A stretch of 64,000 nt of DNA. Source: Thiotrichales bacterium. GTDB taxonomy: Bacteria > Pseudomonadota > Gammaproteobacteria > HK1. The DNA lies in assembly GCA_026709935.1 (NCBI GenBank), contig JAPOSC010000033.1:1-64000 (forward strand), given 5' to 3'. The position numbers and the translations under genes are program-made. The notes under the pieces were generated by a model that saw only the letters and a program-made list of their open reading frames with translations, searched no databases and was not told the origin of the DNA. Below are positions 8,945 to 18,171 of this stretch, in pieces; the stretch's first letter is position 1, and every line of letters begins with the position of its first letter.

Positions 8945-10357
8945 ATGCAGCACGACACCTACAACGACACCGTGGTGCGCCAGTTCGCGGTGATGACCAT
9001 CGTGTGGGGCATCGTCGGCATGCTGGTCGGAGTGATCATCGCCGCGCAGCTCGCATGGCCGGTGCTCAACTTCGACCTCCCCTGGCTCACCTACGGGAGG
9101 CTTCGGCCGCTGCACACCAACGCGGTCATTTTCGCGTTCGGGGGCTCGGCTCTGTTCGCGACCTCGTACTACGTGGTACAGCGCACCTGCCACGTGCGCC
9201 TGCTCTGCCGCCGTCTCGCGGCCTTCACCTTCTGGGGCTGGCAGGCGGTGATCGTGCTGGCCGCGGTCACCCTCCCCCTCGGCATCACCCAGGGCAAGGA
9301 GTACGCGGAGCTGGAGTGGCCGATCGACATCCTCATCGCGGTGGTGTGGGTGGCCTACGCCTTCGTGTTCATCGGCACCATCGCGAAGCGCCGCGTGCGC
9401 CACATCTACGTGGCCAACTGGTTCTTCGCCGCCTTCATCCTCGCCGTCGCGATGCTGCACATCGTCAACAGCGCGGTCATTCCGGTCGGTCTGTGGAAGT
9501 CCTACTCCCTCTACGCCGGCGTTCAGGATGCGATGGTGCAGTGGTGGTACGGGCATAACGCGGTCGGCTTCTTCCTCACCGCCGGCTTCCTCGGAATCAT
9601 GTACTACTTCGTGCCCAAGCAGGCGGGGCGCCCCATCTACTCCTACCGCCTGTCCATCGTGCACTTCTGGTCGCTGGTCTTCACCTACATGTGGGCCGGC
9701 CCCCATCACCTGCACTACACCGCGCTCCCCGACTGGGCGCAGTCGCTCGGGATGGTGATGTCGCTCATCCTGCTCGCGCCGTCGTGGGGAGGGATGATCA
9801 ACGGCATCATGACGCTGTCCGGCGCGTGGGAGAAGTTGCGCACGGACCCGGTGCTGCGCTTCCTGATCGTCTCGGTCTCCTTCTACGGCATGTCCACCTT
9901 CGAGGGACCGATGATGTCCATCAAGACCGTGAACGCGCTCTCGCACTACACCGACTGGACCATCGGACACGTGCACTCCGGCGCGCTCGGGTGGGTCGCG
10001 TTCATCTCCATCGGCGCGATGTACTACCTCATCCCGCGACTGTTCGGCCGCACGCTGTACAGTCAGCGGCTGGTGGAGACCCACTTCTGGATCTCCACCG
10101 CAGGGATCGTGCTCTACATCACCTCCATGTGGGTGGCAGGCATCATGCAGGGGCTGATGTGGCGGGCGGTCAACGACGACGGGACGCTGACCTACAGCTT
10201 CGTGGAGTCGGTGGAGGCGATGCACCCGTTCTACGTCATCCGCCTGCTCGGCGGGGTGCTGTTCTTCGCCGGCATGGTGGTGATGGCCTGGAACCTGTGG
10301 AAGACGGTGCGGGGCGCACCGCCGGCCCAGGCCCCCATTCCCGCACCCGCCCACTGA
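8945..10357 (+). CDS. ccoN: cytochrome c oxidase cbb3-type, catalytic subunit I
   Basis: A 470-residue, roughly 12-helix haem-copper oxidase subunit that reduces O2 to water at the low-spin haem b and haem b3-CuB centre. Recognisable blocks are [54 protein letters not shown] and [17 protein letters not shown], which carry the haem and CuB histidines. The short N-terminus matches the gammaproteobacterial form rather than the longer alphaproteobacterial one (from memory). A strong GAGGAAGG site precedes the ATG. It is the first structural gene of ccoNOQP. Confidence 0.98.
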   Translation: MQHDTYNDTVVRQFAVMTIVWGIVGMLVGVIIAAQLAWPVLNFDLPWLTYGRLRPLHTNAVIFAFGGSALFATSYYVVQRTCHVRLLCRRLAAFTFWGWQAVIVLAAVTLPLGITQGKEYAELEWPIDILIAVVWVAYAFVFIGTIAKRRVRHIYVANWFFAAFILAVAMLHIVNSAVIPVGLWKSYSLYAGVQDAMVQWWYGHNAVGFFLTAGFLGIMYYFVPKQAGRPIYSYRLSIVHFWSLVFTYMWAGPHHLHYTALPDWAQSLGMVMSLILLAPSWGGMINGIMTLSGAWEKLRTDPVLRFLIVSVSFYGMSTFEGPMMSIKTVNALSHYTDWTIGHVHSGALGWVAFISIGAMYYLIPRLFGRTLYSQRLVETHFWISTAGIVLYITSMWVAGIMQGLMWRAVNDDGTLTYSFVESVEAMHPFYVIRLLGGVLFFAGMVVMAWNLWKTVRGAPPAQAPIPAPAH

Positions 10358-10407
10358 CAGACCGGAAACAACGGACCGACAGGACCGAAAACGACGGAGA
10401 ATCGCCG

Positions 10408-11022
10408 GTGGCCCGAGGACACGAACGGATCGAGACCAACATCGCCCTGATGGTGGTCCTCGTCCTGATCGTGAGCAGCTTCGGGGGGCTGGTCACCATC
10501 CTGCCCCTGTTCAGCCAGAGCAACCTGCTGCAACCGGTCGAGGGGGTCGAACCCTACCCGGCGCTCGCGCTCGCAGGCCGCGACGTCTACGTCCGCGAGG
10601 GCTGCTACGTCTGCCACTCGCAGATGATCCGGCCCTTCCGAGCCGAGACCGAGCGCTACGGCCACTACTCGGTGGCCGGCGAGTTCGTCTACGACCGCCC
10701 GTTCCAGTGGGGTTCGCGGCGCGCCGGCCCGGATCTCCACCGGGTGGGGGGCCGGTACAGCGACGAATGGCACCGCGTGCACCTGATCAATCCCCGCGAC
10801 GTGGTGCCGGAATCGATCATGCCGGGCTATCCATGGCTCGCCGAGAATGCGCTGGACGGCGAGGCCGTGCAGAATCGGATGCGGGCGCTCCGGCGGCTCG
10901 GACACCCCTACACTGACGAACAGATCGAGGGCGCGGCGGAAGCGGTGGCCGGGCACACCGAGATGGACGCGATGATCGCCTACCTGCAAGGGCTCGGCAC
11001 CGCGATCCGGACGAGGCGGTGA
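10408..11022 (+). CDS. ccoO: cytochrome c oxidase cbb3-type, mono-haem subunit II
   Basis: A 204-residue membrane-anchored c-type cytochrome passing electrons from CcoP to CcoN. An N-terminal helix is followed by the haem site CYVCHSQM (CXXCH) and the highly conserved [14 protein letters not shown] and [13 protein letters not shown] segments; [12 protein letters not shown] supplies the likely axial Met. No ATG fits. GTG at 10408, with GGAGA about 7 nt upstream, gives the normal N-terminus. Its stop overlaps the GTG of a 60-codon ORF leading to ccoQ. Confidence 0.96.
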   Translation: MARGHERIETNIALMVVLVLIVSSFGGLVTILPLFSQSNLLQPVEGVEPYPALALAGRDVYVREGCYVCHSQMIRPFRAETERYGHYSVAGEFVYDRPFQWGSRRAGPDLHRVGGRYSDEWHRVHLINPRDVVPESIMPGYPWLAENALDGEAVQNRMRALRRLGHPYTDEQIEGAAEAVAGHTEMDAMIAYLQGLGTAIRTRR

Positions 11023-11201
11023 ATGTGGACAAGGCAGTGGACGAGGCGGTGAACGTGATGGACGCCCGGACGTTCCCACCCGGACGGGACCCGCTCTCGA
11101 AGTGGTCCCGAAGGGACGCTCCGGAGACCGAGATCCCGATCGAGTCGCACCATGGGTCGGCCTCTCGGCGCGGCAGCGGGCATTGCAGCGGGCGTTGCTG
11201 A
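11019..11201 (+). other. 60-codon relay ORF between ccoO and ccoQ
   Basis: GTG overlaps the ccoO stop (GTGA) and the TGA overlaps the ccoQ ATG by one base (TGATG). It starts in a 30-bp tandem near-duplication: GGACGAGGCGGTGAA occurs at 11009 and again at 11039. It also contains TGATGGACGCC at 11056, identical to the ccoQ start context at 11199. The predicted peptide is hydrophilic and unlike known families. It is probably remodelled spacer, possibly translated. Confidence 0.35.
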
Positions 11202-11386
11202 TGGACGCCGGCATCCTGCACGGACTCTGGACTGCGGCCATGCTCGCCGTCTTCGCGGTCATCGTGGGGTGGGCGTGGAGCGGACGGCGACGGCGCGACT
11301 TCGAGGAAGCGGCGCGCCTCCCGCTGGAGGAGGATTCGGAGGAAGGCGCCACGAAACCGCGGCACGAGGAAGCCCGCCATGGGTAA
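11201..11386 (+). CDS. ccoQ: cbb3 oxidase small subunit CcoQ
   Basis: A 61-residue protein with one N-terminal transmembrane helix (LWTAAMLAVFAVIVGWAW), a basic stop-transfer patch (SGRRRRDFEEA) and an acidic tail. This is the standard CcoQ plan; CcoQ stabilises the oxidase complex. The sequence is poorly conserved, so position between ccoO and ccoP is much of the evidence. It overlaps ccoP by 8 nt. Confidence 0.85.
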   Translation: MDAGILHGLWTAAMLAVFAVIVGWAWSGRRRRDFEEAARLPLEEDSEEGATKPRHEEARHG

Positions 11387-12287
11387 CTTCAGCGAAGGCT
11401 TCTGGAACATCTTCATCATCGTCTGCACGCTCGGCGGGATCGTCTGGCTGTACCTGCTGACGGTGCGGAACATGGGGGTCCGCCGTCCCACCGGAAGCGG
11501 CGAGGTCGAGACCACGCAGCATGTGTGGGACGAGGATCTCACCGAGCTGAACAATCCGCTGCCACGCTGGTGGGTGGTGCTGTTCCACGCGACCCTCGCC
11601 TTCGGCGTGATCTACCTGATGATCTACCCCGGCCTCGGCTCGAACTCGATGTTCCTCGGATGGACGCAGGTCAAGGAGTACGAGGAGGAGATGGCGCGGG
11701 CGGAAGCGCGCTACGGGCCGATCTTCGAGCAGTATCTCAACACGCCCATCGAGGAGGTGGCGGCCGACCCGAAAGCACTGCGCATCGGCGAGCGCCTCTT
11801 CGCGAGCTACTGCGCCGTGTGCCACGGCTCCGACGCCGGCGGCGTGCGCGGCTTCCCGAACCTGCGGGACGACGTCTGGCAGTGGGGCGGGGAGCCCGCG
11901 CAGATCAGGACCAGCATCCTTGACGGACGCACTGCGGTGATGCCGGGATGGCGGGACGCGCTCGGCGGCGATGCCGGGGTGGACGAGACCATGGCCTACG
12001 TATTCTCGCTCTCCGGCCGCGAAGTGGATTCGGCGAAGGCCGCGGCCGGGAAGGAGAAGTACGACGCCGTATGTGTCGCCTGCCACGGGGCGGACGGTGC
12101 CGGCAACCCCAGACTCGGAGCGCCGAACCTCACCGATGACGTGTGGCTCTACGGCGGCTCGGAGGCGGACGTGCGCCACAGCATCGCACTGGGGCGCGAG
12201 GGCCGGATGCCGGCCCACGAGGACTTCCTCGGAGAAGCCCGCGTGCACGTGCTCGCAGCGTGGGTGTGGAGCCTCTCGAACCGCTGA
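11379..12287 (+). CDS. ccoP: cytochrome c oxidase cbb3-type, di-haem subunit III
   Basis: A 302-residue di-haem cytochrome c that accepts electrons for cbb3 oxidase. It has an N-terminal helix pair, the conserved HVWDEDLTELNNPLPRWW signature, and two CXXCH sites: CAVCH at 11811-11825 and CVACH at about 12072-12086, each followed by downstream Met residues for the axial position. Translation is likely coupled to ccoQ through the overlap. Confidence 0.97.
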   Translation: MGNFSEGFWNIFIIVCTLGGIVWLYLLTVRNMGVRRPTGSGEVETTQHVWDEDLTELNNPLPRWWVVLFHATLAFGVIYLMIYPGLGSNSMFLGWTQVKEYEEEMARAEARYGPIFEQYLNTPIEEVAADPKALRIGERLFASYCAVCHGSDAGGVRGFPNLRDDVWQWGGEPAQIRTSILDGRTAVMPGWRDALGGDAGVDETMAYVFSLSGREVDSAKAAAGKEKYDAVCVACHGADGAGNPRLGAPNLTDDVWLYGGSEADVRHSIALGREGRMPAHEDFLGEARVHVLAAWVWSLSNR

Positions 12288-12315
12288 CAGCACGGTGCGG
12301 CGCACCGGCGAATCC

Positions 12316-13758
12316 GTGACCACCACCCATCCCGAACTCCCGGTTGCCGTGGCCTCGTCTCCATCGGCGCCACCCGTCGACGAGGTCGAGGCGGCGCTCT
12401 ACGAGAAGCGGCAGAAGATCTACCCGCGCGAGGTGCACGGCTGGTTCGCCACCATGCGGTTGGCCGGCGCAGTGGCGTTGCTCGGGCTCTTCTACGGGGT
12501 GTGCTGGCTGCGCTGGGACGGACGCCAGCTCCTGCTCTTCGACTTGCCGGCGCGCAAGTTCAACGTTTTCTGGTGGACGTTCTATCCGCAGGACTTCCTC
12601 TACCTCGCACTGTTGCTCATCCTCGCGGCGCTGGCGCTGTTCTTCTTCACCTCGCTGGCCGGGCGGCTGTGGTGCGGGTACGCGTGCCCGCAGACCGTCT
12701 ACACCGAGGTCTTCCTCTGGATCGAACGCAAGATCGAGGGCGACCGGCCGCGGCAGATGAAACTCGACCGGGCGCCGTGGGGGCCGCGGAAGCTCGCACT
12801 CAAGTCCACCAAGCACGCGGTGTGGATCGCGTTCTCGCTGTGGACCGGATTCACCTTCGTCGGCTACTTCACCCCCATCACCGAGCTGGGCGGGGCGCTG
12901 CGACGGCTCGACACCGGCCCCTGGGAGACATTCTGGATCCTGTTCTACGGGTTCGCGACCTACGGCAACGCCGGGTGGCTGCGCGAGCAGGTCTGCATCT
13001 ACATGTGTCCCTACGCCCGCTTCCAGAGCGCGATGTTCGACCGCGACACCCTCGTCATCTCCTACGACGCGGAGCGCGGCGAACCGCGCGGATCCCGCAA
13101 GCGCGGCGCCGACCACCGCGCGGCCGGTCTCGGGGACTGCATCAACTGCACGATGTGCGTACAGGTCTGCCCCACCGGCATCGACATCCGCGACGGGCTC
13201 CAGTACCAGTGCATCGCCTGCGCCGCGTGCGTCGATGTCTGCGACGAGGTCATGGAGCGCATGGGCTACCCGAAAGGGCTCGTGCGCTACACCACGCAGA
13301 ACGCGGTGGACGGCCAGCCGACCCGCATCGTGCGCCCCCGCACCCTGATCTACGCCGGCGGTCTCGTCGCCCTGCTCGCGGTCTTCGCGGGCTCGCTCGC
13401 CCTCAGGGTCCCGGTCGAGCTGGACATTCTCCACGACCGCAACGCGCTCTACCGGGAGACGGGCGATGGCCTCATCCGCAACGTCTACACCCTGAAGATC
13501 GTGAACATGCACGACGCGCCGCTGCGCTGGCGCATCAGCGCGTCCGGCATCGAAGGGCTGCGCCTCGACATCGGCGCCCCGGATCGAGTGGTGGCGCCCG
13601 GCGAGGTCGCGTCGGTGCCGGCCCGGCTCGATGCGCCGCGCGACGCGCTCCGGTCCGGAAGCACCCCGGTGCGATTCACGGTCGAGGCGGTCGACGCGGC
13701 GGAGATTCGCGCCTCCGAGGAGGCCCGCTTCCTCGGTCCGGCGCCAGGGGAGAGATGA
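12316..13758 (+). CDS. ccoG: cbb3 oxidase maturation ferredoxin CcoG (copper reductase)
   Basis: A 480-residue membrane iron-sulfur protein of the RdxA/FixG family that reduces copper during cbb3 assembly. An N-terminal cytoplasmic stretch (KRQKIYPREVHGWF) leads into membrane helices. The motif CGYACPQTVYTEVF follows, then two 4Fe-4S clusters (CINCTMCVQVCPTGIDIRDG and CIACAACVDVCDEVM), and an Ig-like C-terminal domain. The start is uncertain: GTG 12316 gives the usual length and GTG 12295 is the alternative; neither has a strong ribosome-binding site. Confidence 0.93.
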   Translation: MTTTHPELPVAVASSPSAPPVDEVEAALYEKRQKIYPREVHGWFATMRLAGAVALLGLFYGVCWLRWDGRQLLLFDLPARKFNVFWWTFYPQDFLYLALLLILAALALFFFTSLAGRLWCGYACPQTVYTEVFLWIERKIEGDRPRQMKLDRAPWGPRKLALKSTKHAVWIAFSLWTGFTFVGYFTPITELGGALRRLDTGPWETFWILFYGFATYGNAGWLREQVCIYMCPYARFQSAMFDRDTLVISYDAERGEPRGSRKRGADHRAAGLGDCINCTMCVQVCPTGIDIRDGLQYQCIACAACVDVCDEVMERMGYPKGLVRYTTQNAVDGQPTRIVRPRTLIYAGGLVALLAVFAGSLALRVPVELDILHDRNALYRETGDGLIRNVYTLKIVNMHDAPLRWRISASGIEGLRLDIGAPDRVVAPGEVASVPARLDAPRDALRSGSTPVRFTVEAVDAAEIRASEEARFLGPAPGER

Positions 13759-14351
13759 CGATGGCCGGAAGACCTCCTGCGTCGCCCTCCCCGTCGCCCC
13801 TCCCCTCGCCCCGGCCATCAACGCCACGCCCACCATCACCTTGGTACCGGCAGCCCCTCGTGTGGATGGTCTTCGCGATCCCGGCGACGGCGGTGCTCGC
13901 CGGCGCGGTGATGCTGATCCTCGCCAACGCGACCTGGGACGGACTCGTCGCCGACGATTACTACCGCCGGGGAATGGAGATCAACCGCTCGCTCGCCCGC
14001 GACGCGGAGGCGACGCGCCTCGGGCTCGAAGCCGTCGTCTCGTTCCCGAAGCCGGGGGTCGTGGAAACCCGGCTCACCACCGGTGCGGACGCGGCCATGG
14101 CGGCCGGCGACCGACTGGACCTTCGCTTCGCGCACGCCGCCCGCGCAGGCGCGGATGTCATCATTCCCATGATCCGCGACCCCGCCGGCGCCTGGCGCGG
14201 CACCCTGCCGCCGTTGCCGCCCGGCAAGTGGTACGTCGAACTCGGCAACGACCGATGGCGACTGACCGCACCGGCGCGGATGCCCGCTCCCCGGGCGGGC
14301 ATCGTCCTGCATGCCACCGAGACCGAAGCCCCGAACGACAATTCACTCTGA
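13755..14351 (+). CDS. ccoH: cbb3 oxidase assembly protein CcoH/FixH
   Basis: A 198-residue single-span membrane protein required for cbb3 assembly. The ATG overlaps the ccoG stop (ATGA), implying translational coupling. A Pro/Ser-rich N-terminus precedes the family pattern WYRQPLVWMVFAIPATAV. The helix is followed by DDYYRRGMEINRSLARD, a hallmark of FixH, and a periplasmic beta-rich domain. It ends the ccoNOQPGH operon; ccoI and ccoS lie upstream instead of downstream. Confidence 0.9.
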   Translation: MTMAGRPPASPSPSPLPSPRPSTPRPPSPWYRQPLVWMVFAIPATAVLAGAVMLILANATWDGLVADDYYRRGMEINRSLARDAEATRLGLEAVVSFPKPGVVETRLTTGADAAMAAGDRLDLRFAHAARAGADVIIPMIRDPAGAWRGTLPPLPPGKWYVELGNDRWRLTAPARMPAPRAGIVLHATETEAPNDNSL

Positions 14352-14595
14352 GGTCGGGCGCTTCCTGATCTTTCAGCGTCCGGAAGGGCGTGATCGCATC
14401 CCACGTTCGCGCCCGGAAAGTCCCGCGCCGTATCACTTCTTCCCGGTCGAACTGCGGTCCGCCTGCGCACCTCGGGCCCCGATTCCATGGCGCGCCCTTC
14501 TCCCGACGTGCATCCTGTCCCCTGCACCATCGCGCGGCACCGGCGCTCGGGACAGACAGGGTTCCGTCTGCGCTCTCGGAAGACCTCGCCGCCGC

Positions 14596-15576
14596 TCAGT
14601 CGGCAATGACATAGCGCTCCGGCAGCTTCGGGGCGTAGCGGGCATCCGGGTCCGACATGCGTTCGATCACGCTGCGGTGGACCCGCGCCCCCTCCGGAAT
14701 CACGCGCCGCCGGCGGCCGCGAAACCGCCAGAATCCACTGCACGACTCGTGCATCGTCCCCCGCGGGTCGCCACGATGCCGCGGATCGGCCAGCGCGTCT
14801 TCGTCGAGGTGCATGCCGCACGTTCGCGCCCGGTCCAGCATCCACTGCAGGGCGAGGTTCGAAAGCCCGCGCTCGTCGTACCAGCCGCCGACATCGGAGT
14901 GCACGCCCGCGAACCAGACCTGCTCCAGCACCTGATCGTCCGTGCGGCTCGCCTCCTCCCACAGGCACGGCGGGAAGTCGCGCCGGCGCTCGTCGATGGC
15001 CACGGCGTGAAAGGCGAACGAGGTGTCCGGGGTCGGTCGAGTGTCGTGCCACGTGCGCCCGGCGTTGAGAATCAGGGACTCGACGGTGTCCCACACTCCG
15101 ATGAAGTGCACCGGACACGGCCGCGCGAAGGTTGCGCGAAAGCCGGCCTCCACCGAGGCATCGCCCGGACCGGCGTCCTCCCGATGGTAGAGCTTCGAGG
15201 CGTACTCGACGAGATTGCCGGCGGTCGGGCACAACAGGCCGCAGCGGTGCAGCATTCCGGCCAGCGAACGCACCGTGAACGCGCCCCGGCTGAAGCCGAA
15301 CAGAAACACCCGATCTCCATCCTCGTACACCCGCATGAGGAAGCGGTAGGCTTCCTCGACGTTCCTGCGCAGCCCGTATCCGGTGGCCTGATCCATGGCG
15401 GCGTGCAGGGTGCCGCGTTCCTCCTCGTACACCCAGCCGCCGGTGCCGACGCCCGGGTCGTAGTAACGACACTGGTGCCCGCTCTCTTCGGCGAGCGCAT
15501 ACGCGGCGACCACATTGGTGTTGTGGGTGCCATACTCGTTCCCGGTGCCGTCACAGCACACGACGATGTTCTTCAT
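14596..15576 (-). CDS. DUF2235 alpha/beta-hydrolase-like protein
   Basis: A 326-residue protein of the DUF2235 family. The N-terminus MKNIVVCCDGTGN and the nucleophile elbow GFSRGA (Ser in G-x-S-x-G) are diagnostic, followed by HFIGVWDTVESL and WFAGVHSDVGGWY with the presumed acid and His. The family includes type VI secretion phospholipase effectors of the Tle1 type, but there is no secretion gene nearby, so housekeeping esterase activity is equally possible. The ATG at 15576 has GGAG 7 nt upstream. The 244-bp convergent gap to ccoH holds nothing I can identify. Confidence 0.82.
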   Translation of the reverse strand: MKNIVVCCDGTGNEYGTHNTNVVAAYALAEESGHQCRYYDPGVGTGGWVYEEERGTLHAAMDQATGYGLRRNVEEAYRFLMRVYEDGDRVFLFGFSRGAFTVRSLAGMLHRCGLLCPTAGNLVEYASKLYHREDAGPGDASVEAGFRATFARPCPVHFIGVWDTVESLILNAGRTWHDTRPTPDTSFAFHAVAIDERRRDFPPCLWEEASRTDDQVLEQVWFAGVHSDVGGWYDERGLSNLALQWMLDRARTCGMHLDEDALADPRHRGDPRGTMHESCSGFWRFRGRRRRVIPEGARVHRSVIERMSDPDARYAPKLPERYVIAD

Positions 15577-15763
15577 CAAGATCTCCGGCCCGATCGGTGT
15601 CCGCACCGGCATCGGCACACGCCCGGATGGCGGCGGCCCCGCCGGAATCCGGGATGTTCCGGCACCATGCGGGAATTTCGGTCGCAGCGGCGAACATGCA
15701 GAATCGGGCTCCCGCGCGCAAGAGCGCGCACGGCGCCACACAAGATGAGACAAGGAGGCAATG

Positions 15764-16702
15764 ATGAAGCTACACGCATTCCGGAGCATGGCGGTCCGCC
15801 TGGCCGTCGTCAGCGCGGGGCTGGCCAGCGCGGTGTCTCCCGCCGCCGCGCACGACGACTTCAGGGACGACACCCGGCGCATTGCGGTGGTGTCCGCGTA
15901 TGCACCGGAGATGTCGATCCTGCGAAGCGCGCTCCGGAGCGCGGTGGTGCACGAGGCGAACGGCGTCGAATTCGCAACCGGCGAGTTGGAGGGTCGGGAC
16001 GTCGTCCTCTTTCTGAGCGGCGTCAGCATCGTCAACGCCGCGATGACGATGCAGCTCGCGCTGGACCATTTCGAGATCGGGCAGATCGTGTTCTCCGGCA
16101 TTGCCGGCGGCGTGGACCCGGCGCTCGACATCGGCGACGTCGTCATTGCCGATCGCTGGGGGCAGTACCTGGAGACGCTCTTCGCGCGCGAGGTGGACGA
16201 CGACTGGTCGAAAGTGCCGTTCTTCGATTACCCGTTCGCGAACTTCGGCATGATGTTCCCCCGCTCGCTCACGGTGCTTCGCTCCGGTGCGGACACGCCG
16301 GAGACCCGATTCTGGTTTCCGGTGGACGAGCCGATGCTGGACCGGGCGCGGGCCGCGGTCGACGGAGTGGTCCTCGACCGGTGCACGGCGGAGCACGCCT
16401 GCCTCCCGCGCACTCCCCGCATCGTGGTCGGAGGCGCCGGGGTGTCTGGAGGTGCCTTCGTCGACAACGCAGCGTTCCGTGCCTACACGTTCGAGACGTT
16501 CGGAGCGCGGGTGCTGGACATGGAAAGCGCCGCCGTCGCCCATGTCGCGTGGTCCAACCGCGTGCCCTTCATCGCGGTGCGGAGCCTTGCCGATCTGGCC
16601 GGCGGCCGCGAGCGGGAGAACGAACTGGAAGTCTTCTTCCAGCTCGCAGCGGACAACGCCGCCACCGTGGTCCGGGCGCTCCTGCGAGCGATGCCCGAAT
16701 AG
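15764..16702 (+). CDS. exported 5'-methylthioadenosine/S-adenosylhomocysteine nucleosidase-like protein
   Basis: A roughly 312-residue phosphorylase/nucleosidase-fold protein (PNP_UDP_1). The MTAN-like blocks are present: RRIAVVSAYAPEM, SGVSIVNAAMTMQLALDHF, FSGIAGGVDPALDIGDVVIA, and the catalytic-region DMESAAVAHVAW followed by VRSLADLAG. Unusually it begins with a signal peptide (MAVRLAVVSAGLASAVSPAAA), so it should act in the periplasm on purine nucleosides. AAGGAGG precedes two adjacent ATGs; the second, at 15764, has the better spacing (the first is at 15761). Its neighbour across the strand is a purine catabolic island, which fits. Confidence 0.82.
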   Translation: MKLHAFRSMAVRLAVVSAGLASAVSPAAAHDDFRDDTRRIAVVSAYAPEMSILRSALRSAVVHEANGVEFATGELEGRDVVLFLSGVSIVNAAMTMQLALDHFEIGQIVFSGIAGGVDPALDIGDVVIADRWGQYLETLFAREVDDDWSKVPFFDYPFANFGMMFPRSLTVLRSGADTPETRFWFPVDEPMLDRARAAVDGVVLDRCTAEHACLPRTPRIVVGGAGVSGGAFVDNAAFRAYTFETFGARVLDMESAAVAHVAWSNRVPFIAVRSLADLAGGRERENELEVFFQLAADNAATVVRALLRAMPE

Positions 16703-16747
16703 CACCGGGGGTGGGGGTGGTCGGATCGACGCGCGTTCTCTCGACTT

Positions 16748-18079
16748 TCATTCAGGGCCGGGGGCAGCCCCCCACACCCGGCGCCCGGCGATGTATGTCG
16801 CTCGCACCGCGCGGTCGTCGCCAAGGATGGCGAGGGCGAAGAGGGTGTCCTCGAGGCTCTCCGAGAGGGCGTGGCGCGCTTCCAGCACCGGGGTGGCGGT
16901 GGGGTCGAGGACGACGATGTCCGCCCACCGACCGGGCTCCAGGGAGCCGATCTCGTCGTCGAGGCCCAGGTTCATCGCGTTGCCGCGGGTGGCGAGGTGG
17001 AACAGCGCGTGCGCACCCGGCGTGCGCCCACCGAGTATCGCCACCTTGTAGGCCTCGCCGAGGGTGTACAGCATCGAGTAGCTCGTGCCGCCGCCCACGT
17101 CGGTGGCGATGCCGATGCGCACGGGGCGGTCCGAACGCCCCACATGCGCGGCGTCGAAGAGCCCCGAGCCGAGGAACGTGTTCGAGGTCGGGCAGTGCAC
17201 GACGACGGTGCCGGACTCGGAGAGCCGCGCACACTCGCGCTCCGACAGATGGATACCGTGCGCGTACAGACTGCGCGGGCCGAGCAGGCCGAACCGGTCG
17301 TACACATCGGTGTAGTCCTTCGCCTGCGGGAACAGCCGCCGCATGAACTCGATCTCCCCCGCGCTCTCCGAGAGGTGGCTGTGCACGTGGCAGTCGGGAT
17401 GCCGGGCCGCGAGCGCTCCGGCCTCGCGGAGTTGCGCTTCGGTCGAAGTGATTGCGAAGCGCACGGTGATCGCGTAGCGCAGCCGGCCGCGGCGATGCCA
17501 GCGCGCGATCAGCGCCTCGCTGTCGCGCGCGCCCGACTCCGGGTCGTCGCACAACGCGGCCGGGGCGTTGCGGTCCATCAGCGTCTTGCCGCTGACGATG
17601 GCCTGACCGCGGCGCTCGGCCGCGGCGAAGAGCACCTCGGCGGCGGACCGGTGCACGGTGGAAAAGACCACCGCGGCGGTAGTGCCGTGCTGCACCAGGC
17701 GGTCAAGGAACACTTCCGCCGCGGCGCGTGCGTGCGACGGCGAGGCGTAGCGTTGCTCCTCGGGGAACGTGAACCGGTTCAGCCAGTCCAGCAGGTCCTT
17801 GCCGGGGGCGGCCAGCATCCGGTACTGGGGAAAATGGACGTGGGCATCGATGAAGCCGGGCAGCACCAGCGCCTCGCCGTGGTCGTCCGACGGGAGAGCG
17901 CGGAACCGTTCCGGCAGGCGACCCGCATGGCCGCGCCAGACGATGCGTCCGTCCCCGGAGATCGCGACCGCGCCGTTGCGGTAAAACCGCACCGCGCGAT
18001 CCGGCTCCGCGACGGCGGGGTCGTCGCGGTAGGTCAGGACCGCGCCGCGGATTACCCGCCCGTCGGACCCGGCGGTCAT
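16748..18079 (-). CDS. guaD: guanine deaminase
   Basis: A 443-residue amidohydrolase-superfamily enzyme converting guanine to xanthine and ammonia. Zinc ligands are visible: the HxH of PGFIDAHVHFPQ near residue 75, VHSHLSES, the YAHGIHLS and VVHCPTSN strands, and the Asp in IGIATDVGGGTSYSM. GKTLMDRNAPAAL is typical of GuaD. Length matches the family. It is the last gene of the purine island and overlaps (ATGA) a 31-codon ORF that links it to uraD. Confidence 0.94.
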   Translation of the reverse strand: MTAGSDGRVIRGAVLTYRDDPAVAEPDRAVRFYRNGAVAISGDGRIVWRGHAGRLPERFRALPSDDHGEALVLPGFIDAHVHFPQYRMLAAPGKDLLDWLNRFTFPEEQRYASPSHARAAAEVFLDRLVQHGTTAAVVFSTVHRSAAEVLFAAAERRGQAIVSGKTLMDRNAPAALCDDPESGARDSEALIARWHRRGRLRYAITVRFAITSTEAQLREAGALAARHPDCHVHSHLSESAGEIEFMRRLFPQAKDYTDVYDRFGLLGPRSLYAHGIHLSERECARLSESGTVVVHCPTSNTFLGSGLFDAAHVGRSDRPVRIGIATDVGGGTSYSMLYTLGEAYKVAILGGRTPGAHALFHLATRGNAMNLGLDDEIGSLEPGRWADIVVLDPTATPVLEARHALSESLEDTLFALAILGDDRAVRATYIAGRRVWGAAPGPE

Positions 18080-18171
18080 GGCAGCGTCCAGTCTTCGCTG
18101 CGGCGACGGAAATCGCCGCAGCGGGCCGGGACCGCACCGCGGATCGCCCGCTCGTCGTACGCGACACTCAT
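18076..18171 (-). other. 31-codon relay ORF, tandem copy of the guaD start
   Basis: It starts on the uraD stop and stops on the guaD start, with ATGA at both ends. Its first 43 nt match the first 43 nt of guaD at 34 positions, in the same frame and without gaps (ERAIRGAV against GRVIRGAV in protein). The repeat unit is 92 nt, equal to 2 modulo 3, which puts the TGA of the second start in frame with the first. This is a duplicated gene start; translation is unproven. Confidence 0.6.

Noticed and set aside
14311-17346. 1011-codon plus-strand open frame
   Set aside because: It crosses three real genes on both strands and has no recognisable domain; it is a shadow.
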